Source: Vandiemenella viatica
Taxonomy: Eukaryota; Arthropoda; Insecta; Orthoptera; Morabidae
NCBI GenBank assembly: GCA_031002005.1
Contig: CM061920.1
Location: forward strand, 115,000,095-115,064,094
Direction: 5' to 3'
DNA length: 64,000 nucleotides
Part shown: positions 45,931 to 58,261 of the stretch, piece after piece
How the letters are laid out: each line of letters begins with the position of its first letter
Numbering within the stretch: position 1 is the stretch's first letter
The notes under the pieces: model-generated
What the model saw: the letters and a program-made list of their open reading frames with translations, nothing else
The model's database searches: none
What the model was told of the DNA's origin: nothing
Position numbers and translations under genes: made by a program

Positions 45931-48508
45931 AAAATCCAATGTTTGTAGATAGAGAGCTAGTTGTGTTTAGTGGAGCATGCAGAACACAGCGTTGCACAGC
46001 TGAGACCGAGGAAACCGCCGAAGCATATCGGTCAAAATTTTGGCACGTAAAGTTAGGACACAGTGCCACATTGAACGTACTGAAACTATGTATTGCCATG
46101 TTTTTCCAGTAGTAGCACATGTGGATGTGAAATCAAAATTGAGAATTCAATATGTGCTCGTTATTACCTCCAGCTAATATTCCTTACGAATTGTTCCCCT
46201 CCTGGTGAATATTTCTTGTAAGCAATACCTTCCATGAGCAAACATGTAATTTTCCCCCCTTTTCCTCAATTTTAATTTGTAATCACTGCTAATATATCTC
46301 ATGTGTATCTTCAATTGCTTCAAAGCTATATGGGATACCTGTACTTTACAGAATAGGTAAACAATCTATAGGTGCCAAACAAACAACAAAAATATACCAG
46401 AGGGAGCGTGGGCAGGGGCGGGAGGGGGGGGGGGGGAGATGGCGGCTGCATCATACTTTACAGAAGACTTGCCATTAAAGCTCAGTGGAATGAAAGTTTT
46501 CAATCATGGAGTGTGACTAATTTAAAAAGTTCATAATTTTTTCACATAGATCTTGTGTACACTATAAACAAACTTAATATTTAAGAAATCATATAAACTA
46601 ACATAAGAGTGGCACAACACAGTGGTAAAAAATTATAGAATAAATCGTGCTAACCGAAAACAAAATGTGAATGAAAAATGTGTAGCCAAGACGAAGAGGA
46701 TAAGTAGGTGTGTAGGCCTATTGAATTAATGGCAAATAAAATCAGAATGTAGGTAACAGTGGAGCCAATGTTGCAAGGCAGTGCACATTCCAACGAGCCT
46801 GATTGCAAAAGCAAGTAAGAAATGGTAGGTTTGAAAAGAAAGACAATGAAGAATAAGTCAAGGAAAAAAGGAATGGGATGAGTGAACTGGCAGTGTAAAA
46901 CTCCTTTGATGCAATCCACCTCCTACTACCCTGAGCTGATCTTTTGATCTCGATATATCTCTGTGACATGTTCCACATCCCTGAAGTCCTTTCTCGGTAG
47001 GGGTCTATGGAACAAGAGTAATAAATAATTTTAAAAAAGAAAACACTAATCATTACCTCCTCTAAATTTAATTTCTATAATGGTTTCCAAAACAAATTAA
47101 CTAGTCAAACCCTTATCTTAAAATGTGATGTACTATTTAATCTTTTCTTCCCGTCTTTAATAAACTCCTTTCTTCTTGCAATGTTTTCAGAAGATGTTCA
47201 TTTCATACCGGCTTGTCCAATTAATTTTCAATAGCATTATTTTAAATGTTTCAGTTGTCTTTTCTGCTTTACTTGAAGACCATGCTTCACTTTCATGACA
47301 CATTGCAGCATAACACAACAACAAAACTACTCTCAGAGTCAGAGACTAGTGACTCTGGCAGTAACAGGCTTCACATTTTGAAGTATTTAGTGCTTCATTA
47401 TTTATAGGATCCTCATTCTTAGCATCAACAGTAATTTTATTTCTTAACTATCAGGATTCTGTTATCTCCTTTACTGCAACTGAACTTGCAATAAATAATC
47501 TTAGTGGGTTTACTGCCACAGTGTAGTGTAGAACATCACCATCAGGAGCAAATCGGTGAGAAGTAATTTGCACCAAAAACATCCACTCAGCTTGTATCTA
47601 AGTTTACAGTTAGATACCAGAGCTTCTGAATACGTTACAAAACTTAGACGCTATCGGACAGAGGCTAGAAAGGAAGAAAATGGAAACATATTAAGCAAAA
47701 ATGTGGGGGTCCTCTAAAGCATTCCTGTGGTAATAACAATAATCTTGGACTGAGTCATATCCAGAACCACAAAGATGGGGATGGAAACCGCCAACAGTTC
47801 CATCACGTTGGCCAAAAACCATGCAAAAAATCAGAAATCAGGGGGCTACAATCATACAACAAACGCCATTGCGGTATTCAATGAAAAACAAGGCTCTCAG
47901 TGCGATGCTAGCAAAAGAGCAAAAGATGAGTGCGAGGGGCAAAAATCTGCATTGCTACCTAACACTACAATAAACAGCCCTAAAAACAGTTATGACGATG
48001 TTGTGGATAAAATGATATGATGTAAATTGCAAGAATTTCTGCTGTAATCTAAAGGCCAGAAAATGATGAAAATATAGACACAAACACAATATTCAAACCT
48101 TAAATGTTGGACAGCATGTCCTAGTAAGTAAACCTAAATGCAAAATTGTTGCCTGCAAAATAACTAATTGCTCGATTGTTAATTGCCTGGCGGTAAGATT
48201 GAACGAAGTATCATTACGGAGTGTTAGAATGAGGTAGACAACACTTTCTCTTAAAGACAGGAGTCATCAGAACAATGGGATTGTCTCTAAGGGGCTACTT
48301 GACACTAGAAAGGAAACTATGAAGCCTTAATTTACAATGATAAAAGTAGTAAGGATACCGAAAATCAACTATTTGTTGGATAAAAGTTAAAAACGTCTTT
48401 AATAAAATAAAAACGCAAAAAGACAGCTGGTAGTCAATTGATATGAAACACCATTCAGAGTGCATAATGTCACATATCGGCTCTTGCCTGTTTAGCTCCT
48501 GTGCATTA
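45931..48508. other. no gene recognised; one G-rich tract
   Basis: Includes unassigned open frames such as 46650-47053 (minus) and 47775-48020 (plus). Neither shows a family motif. The G-rich tract is listed separately. Confidence 0.5.
46402..46436 (+). repeat. G-rich tract, quadruplex candidate
   Basis: Reads GGGAGCGTGGGCAGGGGC and then GGGA and a run of about 14 G. Four or more G-triplets with short loops fit the intramolecular quadruplex pattern. Confidence 0.8.
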
Positions 48509-48568
48509 CTGTCTGTTGACAATAACATACTGTATGTTACTGTCTGTTAACAGTAACATACTGTATGT
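48509..48568. repeat. 31-bp tandem pair with internal palindromes
   Basis: 'tgtctgttgacaataacata' followed by 'ctgtatgttac' is repeated at once as 'tgtctgttaacagtaacata' plus 'ctgtatgtg'. Each unit contains the palindrome AACATACTGTATGTT or a close variant, so the segment can fold in several ways. Confidence 0.85.
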
Positions 48569-51500
48569 GTGCATTGTATATTTAAGGTTTTTGAGTTTAG
48601 TGCTGGCAATAAATCAATTAAACTAGTTATATTTGAAATGGAAGTTAGATTTACCAAGACCAATAGCTCGAATTTGCCTAAAATTGATGTGACAATGCTG
48701 GGAATGTTTCTTTGCATCCAACAGCAATTTCTCTTCAGCAGAATTCTGGAACGTTGTTGTACAATATCAGGGCCACAAGGTAATTATTTAAAAATTCCCT
48801 GATATTCCAGGTTTTCCAGAAAAATTTGCCATATTTTTCCCTGATTTAGAAAGCTTATTCGCATATTTAAGATATTTAAAATTTTAATTAGATTTTGATT
48901 GTAAATAATTAAAGCTGGTATAAAATTCAAAAAATTAGAAAAAGAAAATTTTTTAAGAATGTTTATTTGAAAATTTTATAACTAATTTAGTAATCTTATG
49001 ACTCATAATTAAAATGAGTAGCACAAAAATAAGATAACGATTAATATGAACTAGAACAAATTATTAATCTTTCAATATTTGGTAGATAAAATAATTGAAC
49101 ATTTTTAAATTGTTCATCAGTAACTTGAATCAGTCAAAAGCTTAGCTTTTTATGCCTTTTTTCATTTGCTACACTTTTCTTTTTAAATCTTTTGGTTCAG
49201 TTACTGTAGCTTCTTTTGTTCCATCTACAATTTCTTCTGTTGCCAATTCACACTTTCGCATAAGTTTCCGCGAGTTTCCGCAAGATAGCATGAACACGAG
49301 TTTTTATAAACCGTACAGTCATGTAGGCTCACCTTGCGTGGTTGCTTGGGTGTGCCGCTCGCCTTGGCAGCGGTTTATTTGGTGCCAGTCAAAGGCACGA
49401 GCACGATGTTTAAACTGTTGCATCGATTCAGCATTTGAAAGAGCTCTGAATGACGCAAAACTTTATAAATCCTACCTATTTAGACCTCTGGTTAGTATTT
49501 ACATGATCTTATGTATTATTTTGCACCTGCTTTAATTCACCTTATATCATTAATACATAAAAGTTATAAAGCCGTATAATTGTTGCTATTCACATTTTTG
49601 CTGGCATTGGCATCTTGAATCTAGTCTTTTGTTTTGTTATTAAAGGTTCAATTTTTCTCAAAAGAAGTTCAAAACCAGCTTGTGACATTCTACAGGACTT
49701 CAAAGACTCTCCACAAATTCAATGTTTTTGGAACATCTGTTTCACACTTTGCTTGAAATTGTAAAATTGTTTAGTGAAACATAAAAACACCTTTATAAAC
49801 TTACTACTCTATGATTGCTGTTTTATTCAGTAAAAAACATAACTTCTGAGTTTACATGTAGTACTATAATTCTGATTTAAATGCCATCCACCTTTTTTTT
49901 TAAATATAATTTCGAATGCCGATTTCCAGAGAGAGTTCATGTCAGCGCTCTTATACGAACATCTCGCTGTCATATCTCAATGAGACGTGAGACTAGATGC
50001 AAGTTGCTAGTGTAAATGCAGCATTTGTTGGCTGTTTTATGTCTTACATATATAAGCTGAATTATTTAATGCAAAAGTTCAATATTAAAATAAATTATCA
50101 AAAAAAGTTTCAAATTTTGGGTTGTTGCAATTAAAATTATAGTTGACGCCCAGTTACAATCCTGACTCCTTTCCAAAAATTAGTCAAGAACCCCCTTGTC
50201 AGCAAATATTCTGAGAGATTTATTTTAGGAGCAAGACTTCATTTTCTTCACATTTTCTTATTTTGCGTGTGAAAGTAATTTTTCTACAACCTGCAGATGA
50301 GTTTTCTGCAGTGTTTGTTAATTGACAATGGCATATGGACTCTTTCAATATTTTTATATCTATAATGGGATGGTATACATAAAATCTGTGGGTATGGTCC
50401 ACCCACAGATAAATTATAATTTCTTTATGACATGGAATGCGTAAAAATTACACAGATGAATCCCAACAGTTTTGTATATAATTCTTTATGTTAGTGAGAG
50501 AAACTCTGCAATACTCCACAGTTGATGTTTCAAAAAGATGTTAAAGGTGAATGTGCGAGCAAACTATTGGTCACAGATAATACAAGTGGATACACGGTCA
50601 TGAATTGTATGTATAATGTGAGGTTAATACCATTTCTTTTTATAATTAATTTTAGAACAATTTAAAAAATATTATGGTCAAGTTGTACAAAGTTAACTTA
50701 TTAGGAATCATTCAATTTGTTTATCTTTAACGGAAAACATTGTTCTTGACTGTGCAACGTCAATCACAACTTATTATAAAATTCATTGTTCCCTTGTGCT
50801 TTTGTTTTATTTTAATTCTTAGTCATAAGCATTTTAGGATAAGTTTGGAAACAGAATGAACGTGCAATATATGAGATTTGTGAGAGAATTGCCAAATCAC
50901 GCACCAAATGGTGAAAGTGTTTTCAGAGGCCAACTCCATTAAAATTGTAAAGCCTTATTTCCTCGAAAACTTATAGCTAGGAAAAAAGGATGTGAAGTTT
51001 AATAGAACAATACATTTAACTTGAAAATATTATTAGAATTAGTAGTAATGGATAGCATATATTTATTGCAAAGGAATTTTTTTTACGTCGAAAAAAAATG
51101 ATTCAAGAGAAATGTATAGTGTAACAAGACTCAGCTCGTTACAATCTTTAATAAGAATAATTATCGGCTATAGTCATAAATTTTAAGGGTTTTTCAAGAT
51201 CACAGGTTTAAAATCAAAGAGGTGTAGGTATGAAAAGTAGTAGATGGAAGGGGAAAGATTACCATTTCCCTTTAATGGTCCTGAGCAGGGCAATCTTTCC
51301 AATGAACCCAGAAACTGAGCATTTAGCCACGAGCTTAATTTTCCTGTAGAACCCATAAATATATCATGCCCATTTATCTGCAAAAACAATTATGTAAAGT
51401 TTGTTTGATGGTTTGTTTTAAATCAACTCATCATCATTTTATTTTATGCAACATTTGTGCTATAGATTAGTTGATGGTATCAGAATTTCATGGGGGTATT

Positions 51501-51831
51501 TCTGGAGGACAATGTGTTGAGATTTGCATATTGAGTTTTGATTGTTTATAACATTTAAATTTAAATAACACCTATGTCCGCATGCTGCAAATTATAATAT
51601 TATTTTACAGAATCATGTTTCATCATAATCCTTTACCCCCTCTCCCCCCAAACTGATCAATCTATATATTAATACGCTAAGCAAAAACTTATGATACATT
51701 TTTAAGAATATTGCGCGCATGGAGTAGTGTGAGATTTGGCATGGTTAAAATTTATATGGAGAAGAAGTGCAGGAAGCTATAATCTATATATAATATGAAT
51801 TACAAATACATTAAATTAAATTAAATAAAAC
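48569..51831. other. no recognised feature over 3.2 kb
   Basis: Open frames at 48569-48802, 49152-49535 (plus) and 51183-51389 (minus) were examined. None matches a family I know. The 127-codon frame at 49152 is the longest and has no codon pattern that persuades me. Confidence 0.45.
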
Positions 51832-51835
51832 ACCT

Positions 51836-52539
51836 TGTAACAGCCCTAATACCTGTATTTTGGATAGTATTGGACTGTGTGAAATATTTGTAGTGAGCCA
51901 AAGTTTGCTTGAAAGTGATTTGATATGTTTATTTTGTAAATTCTTGTAAATAAGTGTATATAGACTTTGTTTTAGGTAAGAAAATTATTTAAAGACCATT
52001 TAATATGTTTAAGAACCGAATGATGCAAGAGAATTTATTAAAAGTTTGTAATTACATGTATTAATGTAAGTTACGATGTCTACAGGACAATTTTCTGCCA
52101 TTTGAAAGGATTTCTGTAAATAATTTTGTATTTAAGTATCTCTAATTACCATTTCTAATCATTTTGTAATGTTATTAATTAATTTTGTACCAATTCCGAT
52201 TGTTTTTAATATGTTTGATTGTTTGAGTGATTGTTAATGATCGAGAAATATCGGGCGGATGCCTTTGAAGAATTCTCGTAATTTCGATAGACTCTATATA
52301 AACAGATCGCCTGGACAGAGAGTTTAGTTTGCATTAAGTATTCATTCAGTGTTACAGAGACATTCATGCAAGTTTTCATTCAGTAAGTCAGTATTGCATC
52401 TTTGGATTGTAACAACTATGCTTGTGAATGTCGCAGACTTGTTTTGATTGAAAATAAACGAGCATCAACATAACCTTGTTTTTGGTGGACTTTATTAATT
52501 AATTAATGCAGTAAATTAATCCACCAAAGAACCTTAACA
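51836..52539 (+). mobile_element. solo LTR, family A, copy 2
   Basis: A 704-bp unit starting TGTAACAGCCC and ending AACCTTAACA, flanked by the 4-bp duplication ACCT (51832-51835 and 52540-52543). Aligns with 13965-14624 over nearly its whole length. TATATAAAC at about 52296 and AATAAA near 52450 are placed as promoter and poly(A) signal. Near the 3' end TTGGTGGA and its complement TCCACCAA (about 52483-52526) can form a hairpin not conserved in copy 1. Confidence 0.88.
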
Positions 52540-52864
52540 ACCTGGTTGCCTACGTAGTTTGCTCAGATGCCACCAGTTCTGGGTGTTGCTTCACCTGACA
52601 GCTGGTAGACAGCGCAGCTAGCGGCCAGAATATTGGGCAAACGGAGGAACTTAAAGAAATACAGAGAGCTAAAATTTTTAGCTGTTAGATGGCGTACATT
52701 GTGGTCTTTGGTGAAACAAAACAGTCAAGCTTAATCTCTGAACTTACATAATATCTATATATTAATATGCTAAGCGAAAACTTATGATACATTTCTAAGA
52801 ATCTTTCAGTTGTCAGAGCCTCGTCCGTGCAAACAGGGTGCACCACTTAAGGACAGGTTGACAT

Positions 52865-53130
52865 TTGGTAGGAAAAGTTGTTATTAGTAGCACAGAAGTG
52901 GATATCATAACTGCCACAGAAAGCTGGATAAAACCAGATATACGTTCTACCGAAATTTTTAAAAACAACTTGGAATTTTTTTGTAAGGACAGCTTGCATT
53001 TTTATGATGATGGTGTATTTATTCCAGTCATTATTAAATACTTTTCAATTAAAGAAACAGACATTGATACAGTTTGCGAAATCATAGAGATTAAACTTAA
53101 CATTACCCAATGTAAGGTACCCTTTAGCTC
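52865..53130 (+). pseudogene. LINE endonuclease, amino-terminal piece
   Basis: SSTEVDIITATESWIKPDI followed by DSLHFYDDGVFIPVIIKYF and CEIIEIKLN follows the endonuclease/exonuclease/phosphatase fold of CR1/Jockey-type LINEs (usual D-I-x-x-x-T-E-T-W and GGGV-x-I). The catalytic-site TETW reads TESW and the GGGV reads DDGV. It stops just before the Helitron-like element at 53167. Confidence 0.75.
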
Positions 53131-53166
53131 GCCAAAAGTATTCCCACTAGTTATCCCCATCAGTAA

Positions 53167-56068
53167 TCTATATATATCTATAAATGAGAAAATGAGAAAG
53201 TTCGGATGTGTGTTTGGATGTACGTCTGCAATCAATCACGCCTTATTAACTCAACATATTTAAATGAAATTTGGCATGAAGTCAGTTAATTGCGTGCGAA
53301 GTGACATAGGATAGATTTTATCAAGCAAAAACGCATAGTTCTTTTAGAAATTGCCGTTAATATCGATTCGGAAGCAACGAAGAGTTTCCTACTTCGTAGA
53401 TAGCCGTGCCACGTTTACTCTTTGCTTTTTACGTAAATCACAAACACTACTTTTCAGAAATAAAAGTAAAAACCTTTTTACATATGCAAGTTTGTGCTTA
53501 GTTTAAAAGCCATAAAACTGATGCACTTGACAAATAATAGTTTGGAAGCAGGAAATACAAATCTATACTTAACCTTAAATTAAAAAAAGAAAGGTAGATA
53601 CTGTTATGAAGTTCGCAAAGAGATGTTTTCATTTGCGTACATAAAATAGTATGACATATCAAATATTACACCATAATTTCGTTCATAATATATGCGTTAT
53701 AATAAATATAAAAAATCTAAGCTTGGAACAAAACGTAAAATGCAATGAGTATACCAGCACGAAAGTCAGTTCACTAAAAGTGCAAAATGGTCGTGCCACA
53801 AATGTCGTATTTATAAAAATGTAAAGGATTCCATTCTATCTCGGTTTAAGCTATTTCCCGTTTCTTTTTTGTTACTAAACAGTCTGTGTATTACAAATTA
53901 TTTTTGCCGAAATTTAAAACTTAACTAACCCTTTTTATTTTTTGTTCAGAATTTTTGTACGAATAGTACTGCTTTTTATTTACTGTTCAATATTCTGCAA
54001 ATATCTATCGAATGCTACATTTAAAACGAATTTATTCAATGGGCTAATGTATAAACTTATGGTTTCATGAAGTAACACTGAACGTCGTTTACAACACAAT
54101 ACACCTCATTTGCACGGAACATATGAAAGCTGCTTACTTATTACTAATAATAACTAAATTCCTTCTGCCATCTGCTGTAACAAAAAACATTCTGGTCCAG
54201 GCAGCATTTCAACCAAACCACTATTTCTGCTAATACTGCCGCCACAAAATCAAAGGATACGAACACATCTCAACACATTAAATGCTCTGAAACTACATTT
54301 CGAGTAGTAACAGAATTTTCTATATAAAATTCCTAATTAGTATATCATAATTTACTATCACAATTAATCTCATTATACACCTTACTAAATCACGAGCAAT
54401 AAGTCACTTTTTCGCGGTGTACATTTGACCAGCAATATTAATGATCGTAGAGAATTATGGACTTTCCGTTGTACACTGTAAGTTAAAAGCATTTTAGTAT
54501 AAATTTTTTAATTACATTACCTCAATAACTGTCATGAAGCTGACGACATAGTTCATGCAGCTGAATGTAGTTTTAGACATATTCAGTATTTAATTTACTG
54601 CGTTAATAATAAGTCAAGTTTATTTCGCTATTCATGACGTCACTAACATACAATATAGTGAATGTATTAATGTGTGAGTGATAGAAGCTTTGATTTTCTA
54701 GCAGTAATTTTAAAACGCAGCCTGGGCCAGAATGAGAACTGAAACGTTATTAAGCTTCTTTCATGAGCACCATTTTAGTGACATCATGTATCGCTTTGTA
54801 CCGATATTGTATCAAAAGATCTATAGCAAGCTTCGACGATTTAGCAGAACCATGCGGCGTTGCCTGAAGTAAATTTTTTAAATTTATCAATGTTTTATTC
54901 AGATAGTGGAGTGGCGGACAAGCGGCTGTTTGCAGAATGAGAAACCAAATGTGAAGAAACAATCTATTACTAATTTAATATTGAAATTTATATTTTAGTG
55001 CAGAATTAATGGACCGAAACGAATGAATTACAGTAAACTGGTCTATAGGCAATTCAGTTATTTCCAGAGATAGAGAAACCATTACCGCAATACCACTGAT
55101 TATTATGGATAAAAGAATCAATTACTACTATAATACGTAAATTTCTGTTGATGAAACCAATATATCCTCAAAAAAAAAAAAAAAATCAATATTCAGAGAG
55201 CAAATTAAGTTCTCCTTTTTAAAAGATTGTTTTCAGATATTCAATGCAAATCAAAATATTCATTTTTAGTATCGCAATTTTATTAATGGAAATGAGCGTC
55301 CTTGGGCCACTGAAGTATTTATTTGCTGTTTGGATGTTAGTATTTTTTTGTTGTTGATATTTAGTGGATTCCATCAATGTATTGCTAATATTTTGACGTT
55401 TTGAGCTTCCATTAATTAAAACTATATTCATTTTTATTCGCGAGATGAAATTAGTAATTTTAAGAGATGTTGGATAAACGAAATTCAAATATTTCAAAGA
55501 AATTTAAGAAAACTAGGGCTATGAAAATAGCCAAAACCTAGGAGACAAATCCTCAATATTGTTTATACGGATATATTAAACTGAAAATACTCCTTACGGT
55601 ACAAACAGAATATTTTTACTATTTTAAAAATTCAGAGAAGTAGTTGTGGAACATAAATTGATTTTTTTATTTTATTACAACATTTATTACTACTATTACT
55701 AATAAAAATAGCTCTAAAATAAATTGTATGGTCGTATTGACCTGGTGACAAGACTTCTTTACATCTCCGCAATCAGTCCCTTTCGAGCCTCTTAACGTAA
55801 CCCAGTAATCCTACCGGACATAGAGGACCCACAGTTCAACACGAAATCAGAACTAAGTTAGCATTGCGGCGTAATTCACGTCACACAACCTATGCCCGAT
55901 ATGAAGGTCGAGCTAAGGACCTTTTAAAATCCTCACCGAGCCTGGGATTCAAGCTGGGGACGTATCCATCTCCAGTTGGTCGCCCTAAGCACTGAGCAAC
56001 CAAACCTCTCAAGAAAATCTTATATTACAACACTTTTCAACGCGGACGAAGTCGCGGGTAACTGCTAG
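53167..56068 (+). mobile_element. Helitron-like element, non-autonomous
   Basis: Starts A|TCTATATATATC at 53166/53167 and ends CTAG|T at 56065-56068. Twelve bases before the end lies the hairpin CGCGGAC-GAA-GTCGCG (56041-56056), as expected of Helitron 3' termini. The ending 'gaagtcgcgggtaactgcta' is widespread in insect interspersed repeats. There is no Rep or helicase gene, and the interior holds a SINE (55740-56013). Whether both ends belong to one element is an inference. Confidence 0.45.
55740..56013 (-). mobile_element. tRNA-derived SINE, family B
   Basis: On the minus strand: 'tggttgctcagtgcttaggg' (A box), 'gcttgaatcccagg' (B box), then 'aggattttaaaaggtcctta', which resembles the body of the SINE at 31.48-31.80 kb. 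It is nested in the Helitron-like element close to its 3' end. Confidence 0.75.
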
Positions 56069-57230
56069 TATATTCTATAGCTCGATTCTGAAGTCACTTA
56101 TACAGAACAGAAATATCATGTAAAGTAATTTTCAACTTGAATGGATTTTCTTGCATTCATTTCCACAGTGAAAACTCATTATAAGAATTATTTTTAAGTG
56201 TATTCATTATGTCCAGAAAAATTTAGTTTAAGAAATAAGTTGGTTTGTGTATGTTTTAAACCACCCTGTTAGGAAAGCGAATATTTAAGATTTGAAATAA
56301 CTCAGAACTGAGTAAAGTCATAGCTGATCTTATATCAGCAGCTATAGTCAGCACTGTCTAGAATATTTTGATAAAATTAACTAATTTGGCTAAGTTTAAT
56401 TAGTGGTTTTAATTAATATAAATTTTTTTTTAGCAAAAATGAATATAATTGAGAAGTTTATATCAGTAGATAGCGTAAATTGAGAGGATCACGAATATAT
56501 AGTGGTTTGGGTTCAAAGTGAGATAATTAACATTTTGCTGTTAGATTGTTGGAATGAGGCAAATTGCACCAAGCTGGTGACGTAAGAGACTTCATAGTTA
56601 AGCTTATTGAAACCTTTTTGAATGTAGAGTTAAATCAAAATAGATAGAATATGATAACAGGAAGCCCTTGTAGTAATGGCAAGTTAAATCATTTAGTACA
56701 TTGAGAGATATTAATTTTTGAAAGAATTTGCTGATGTCATAGGAATGGGAAAGTTGATAAAAGTACCTGCATCCATCTTGAATATGCCCAGTCTTCCATT
56801 AGAAATCAAACAGTCAACTTCACGTCGGCTTGCGCAGCAAAGTGCTCCACACAGTAGTTGTTGTGGCACATTGTAACATGCCATAGTTGTAGTATCACTA
56901 TCGTTAGGAGGACTTAGTGAGATTGTCTTCTCATATGATTAGCCTGTCAATCTTTTAAGGAGCTGTTGTCCGATGTGTTATCCACAATTCTGGTACCGAC
57001 AACGTAAGAGTGAACTTTTCAAGAATATAAGTATTTTGTGATCTTAAAACTGTGTCAAGAGAACTTTTTTAATTATACCCTTTGTGTTTGGGGTTTATAA
57101 TACAAACCCGTTGTGACCGTTTATCAAATATTAAGGTACCAGAAGGCTACACAGGTCACAAACTTAATTGTTCAAAGTTTAGGCAAAGTGTTGCAAGCCC
57201 CAAGTATACACCTTGTGCCTAACACCAAGG
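56069..57230. other. no recognised feature
   Basis: AT-rich; nothing identified between the Helitron-like 3' end and the LINE endonuclease piece. Confidence 0.5.
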
Positions 57231-57234
57231 ATTA

Positions 57235-57591
57235 AATTTGTGATAGGCCCCTTCTACCTAATTCCAATATCACTGTTGGCAAGACATTAATAAATAATGT
57301 CAATAAGATAAACAGATTTCAGGATCATGCAACTGGATTAGACTGGATTAATTACATTCACATTACTTGTAGTAGGGATAAATTATCATATGAAATCCTT
57401 CTTGACTCTTTCTCAGATCATCTTGAACAATTAGTTAGTGAACCAATGTGCTGTTCTGACAGAAACAAAAACATTTTGGCTCTTACTGTTAGAAATAAGG
57501 CAGAATTATTCACAGAAATATCAGGGACTACAGAAATAAACGATCTCAAAGCAGTTACCACAACCGTAAAATCAAACAGAGTGGAGAAATA
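57235..57591 (+). pseudogene. LINE endonuclease, carboxy-terminal piece
   Basis: An open frame reads PNSNITVGKTLINNVNKIN, then GLDWINYIHITCSRDKLSYE and LLDSFSDHLEQLVSEP, with KNILALTVRNKAELFTE after it, ending at TAA 57589-57591. This is the second half of a LINE endonuclease: the RPPNS-type stretch, the QLV-x-EPTR stretch, and N-D-L-K-A-V where S-D-H-K-x-V is usual. It probably belongs to the same copy as 52865-53130. Confidence 0.7.
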
Positions 57592-57614
57592 ATAATAACA
57601 ACATTGATAATATA

Positions 57615-58255
57615 GCATTAGGGTTTGTGCAAAATCCCTACAACAAAAAATCCATGTCAATACAGACCAAAATTCGGCACTACAACACAGTCATAAAACC
57701 AACAGTCCTCTACGCAAGTGAAATGTCAACACTTAACAGAAAACATGACCTTGAAGAAACAAAAAAAAGTAGTGAGAAAAAAACATTAGAAAAATTCTAG
57801 GAGCAAGTCTCACTAAAGATGGTTGCAGACTACAGTCAATCAAAACAATAGAAAATTTTTCAAACATCGAAATTGACATCATGAAAAGGCAAATGAAATA
57901 CTTTTGTAACCTTAAGAGGTTACCAGAAAATTGTATGACAAAAAAGATAATAGATTATGTAACTTAAAAATCCAACACCTTGGCTGAATGGAATTCGGAA
58001 GGATCTTGTAAGTGTAAACATAGAGGCAACAGACATCTTAGAAAGAGACACCTTCAGGCACAAAGTAGACAAATCGGAAGTTATAAATGAACAACGAAAA
58101 CTAAAACAATAAAGACCCAAGTGTTCAGAAGAATACAAACAAGCTTTCCCAGAAAGAATGAAAGCCTATTGGAAAAGAAGAACTCAAAGAAAACTTGATT
58201 GGGTCATTTGCTTAATGTCTTCCATTTATTGAGAGAATTCGCAAACAATAATCAT
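57615..58255 (+). pseudogene. LINE family L, 3' copy
   Basis: Carboxy-terminal end of a LINE ORF2. TKIRHYNTVIKPTVLYASEM and TLNRKHDLEET are clear, as are later pieces (NIEIDIMKRQMKYFCNLKRL), followed by a 3' end with 'gtcttccatttattgagaga'. It matches 61459-61825 and 6081-6172. The insert is 5'-truncated, as expected of target-primed insertion, and holds several stops. Confidence 0.85.
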
Positions 58256-58261
58256 GTATAT

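Noticed and set aside
45803..46120. Overlapping open frames of 99 and 105 codons on opposite strands
   Set aside because: They begin in a SINE copy and owe their length to it.
46650..47053. Overlapping minus-strand frames of 89 and 103 codons
   Set aside because: No recognised motif and low-complexity Phe/Leu/Ser composition; probably reading noise of a dispersed repeat.
47775..48020. 81-codon plus-strand frame rich in Asn, Lys and Ser
   Set aside because: No family match, no splice or promoter context; treated as chance.
49152..49535. 127-codon plus-strand frame
   Set aside because: Longest unassigned frame in its region, but composition and lack of motifs give no support for a gene.
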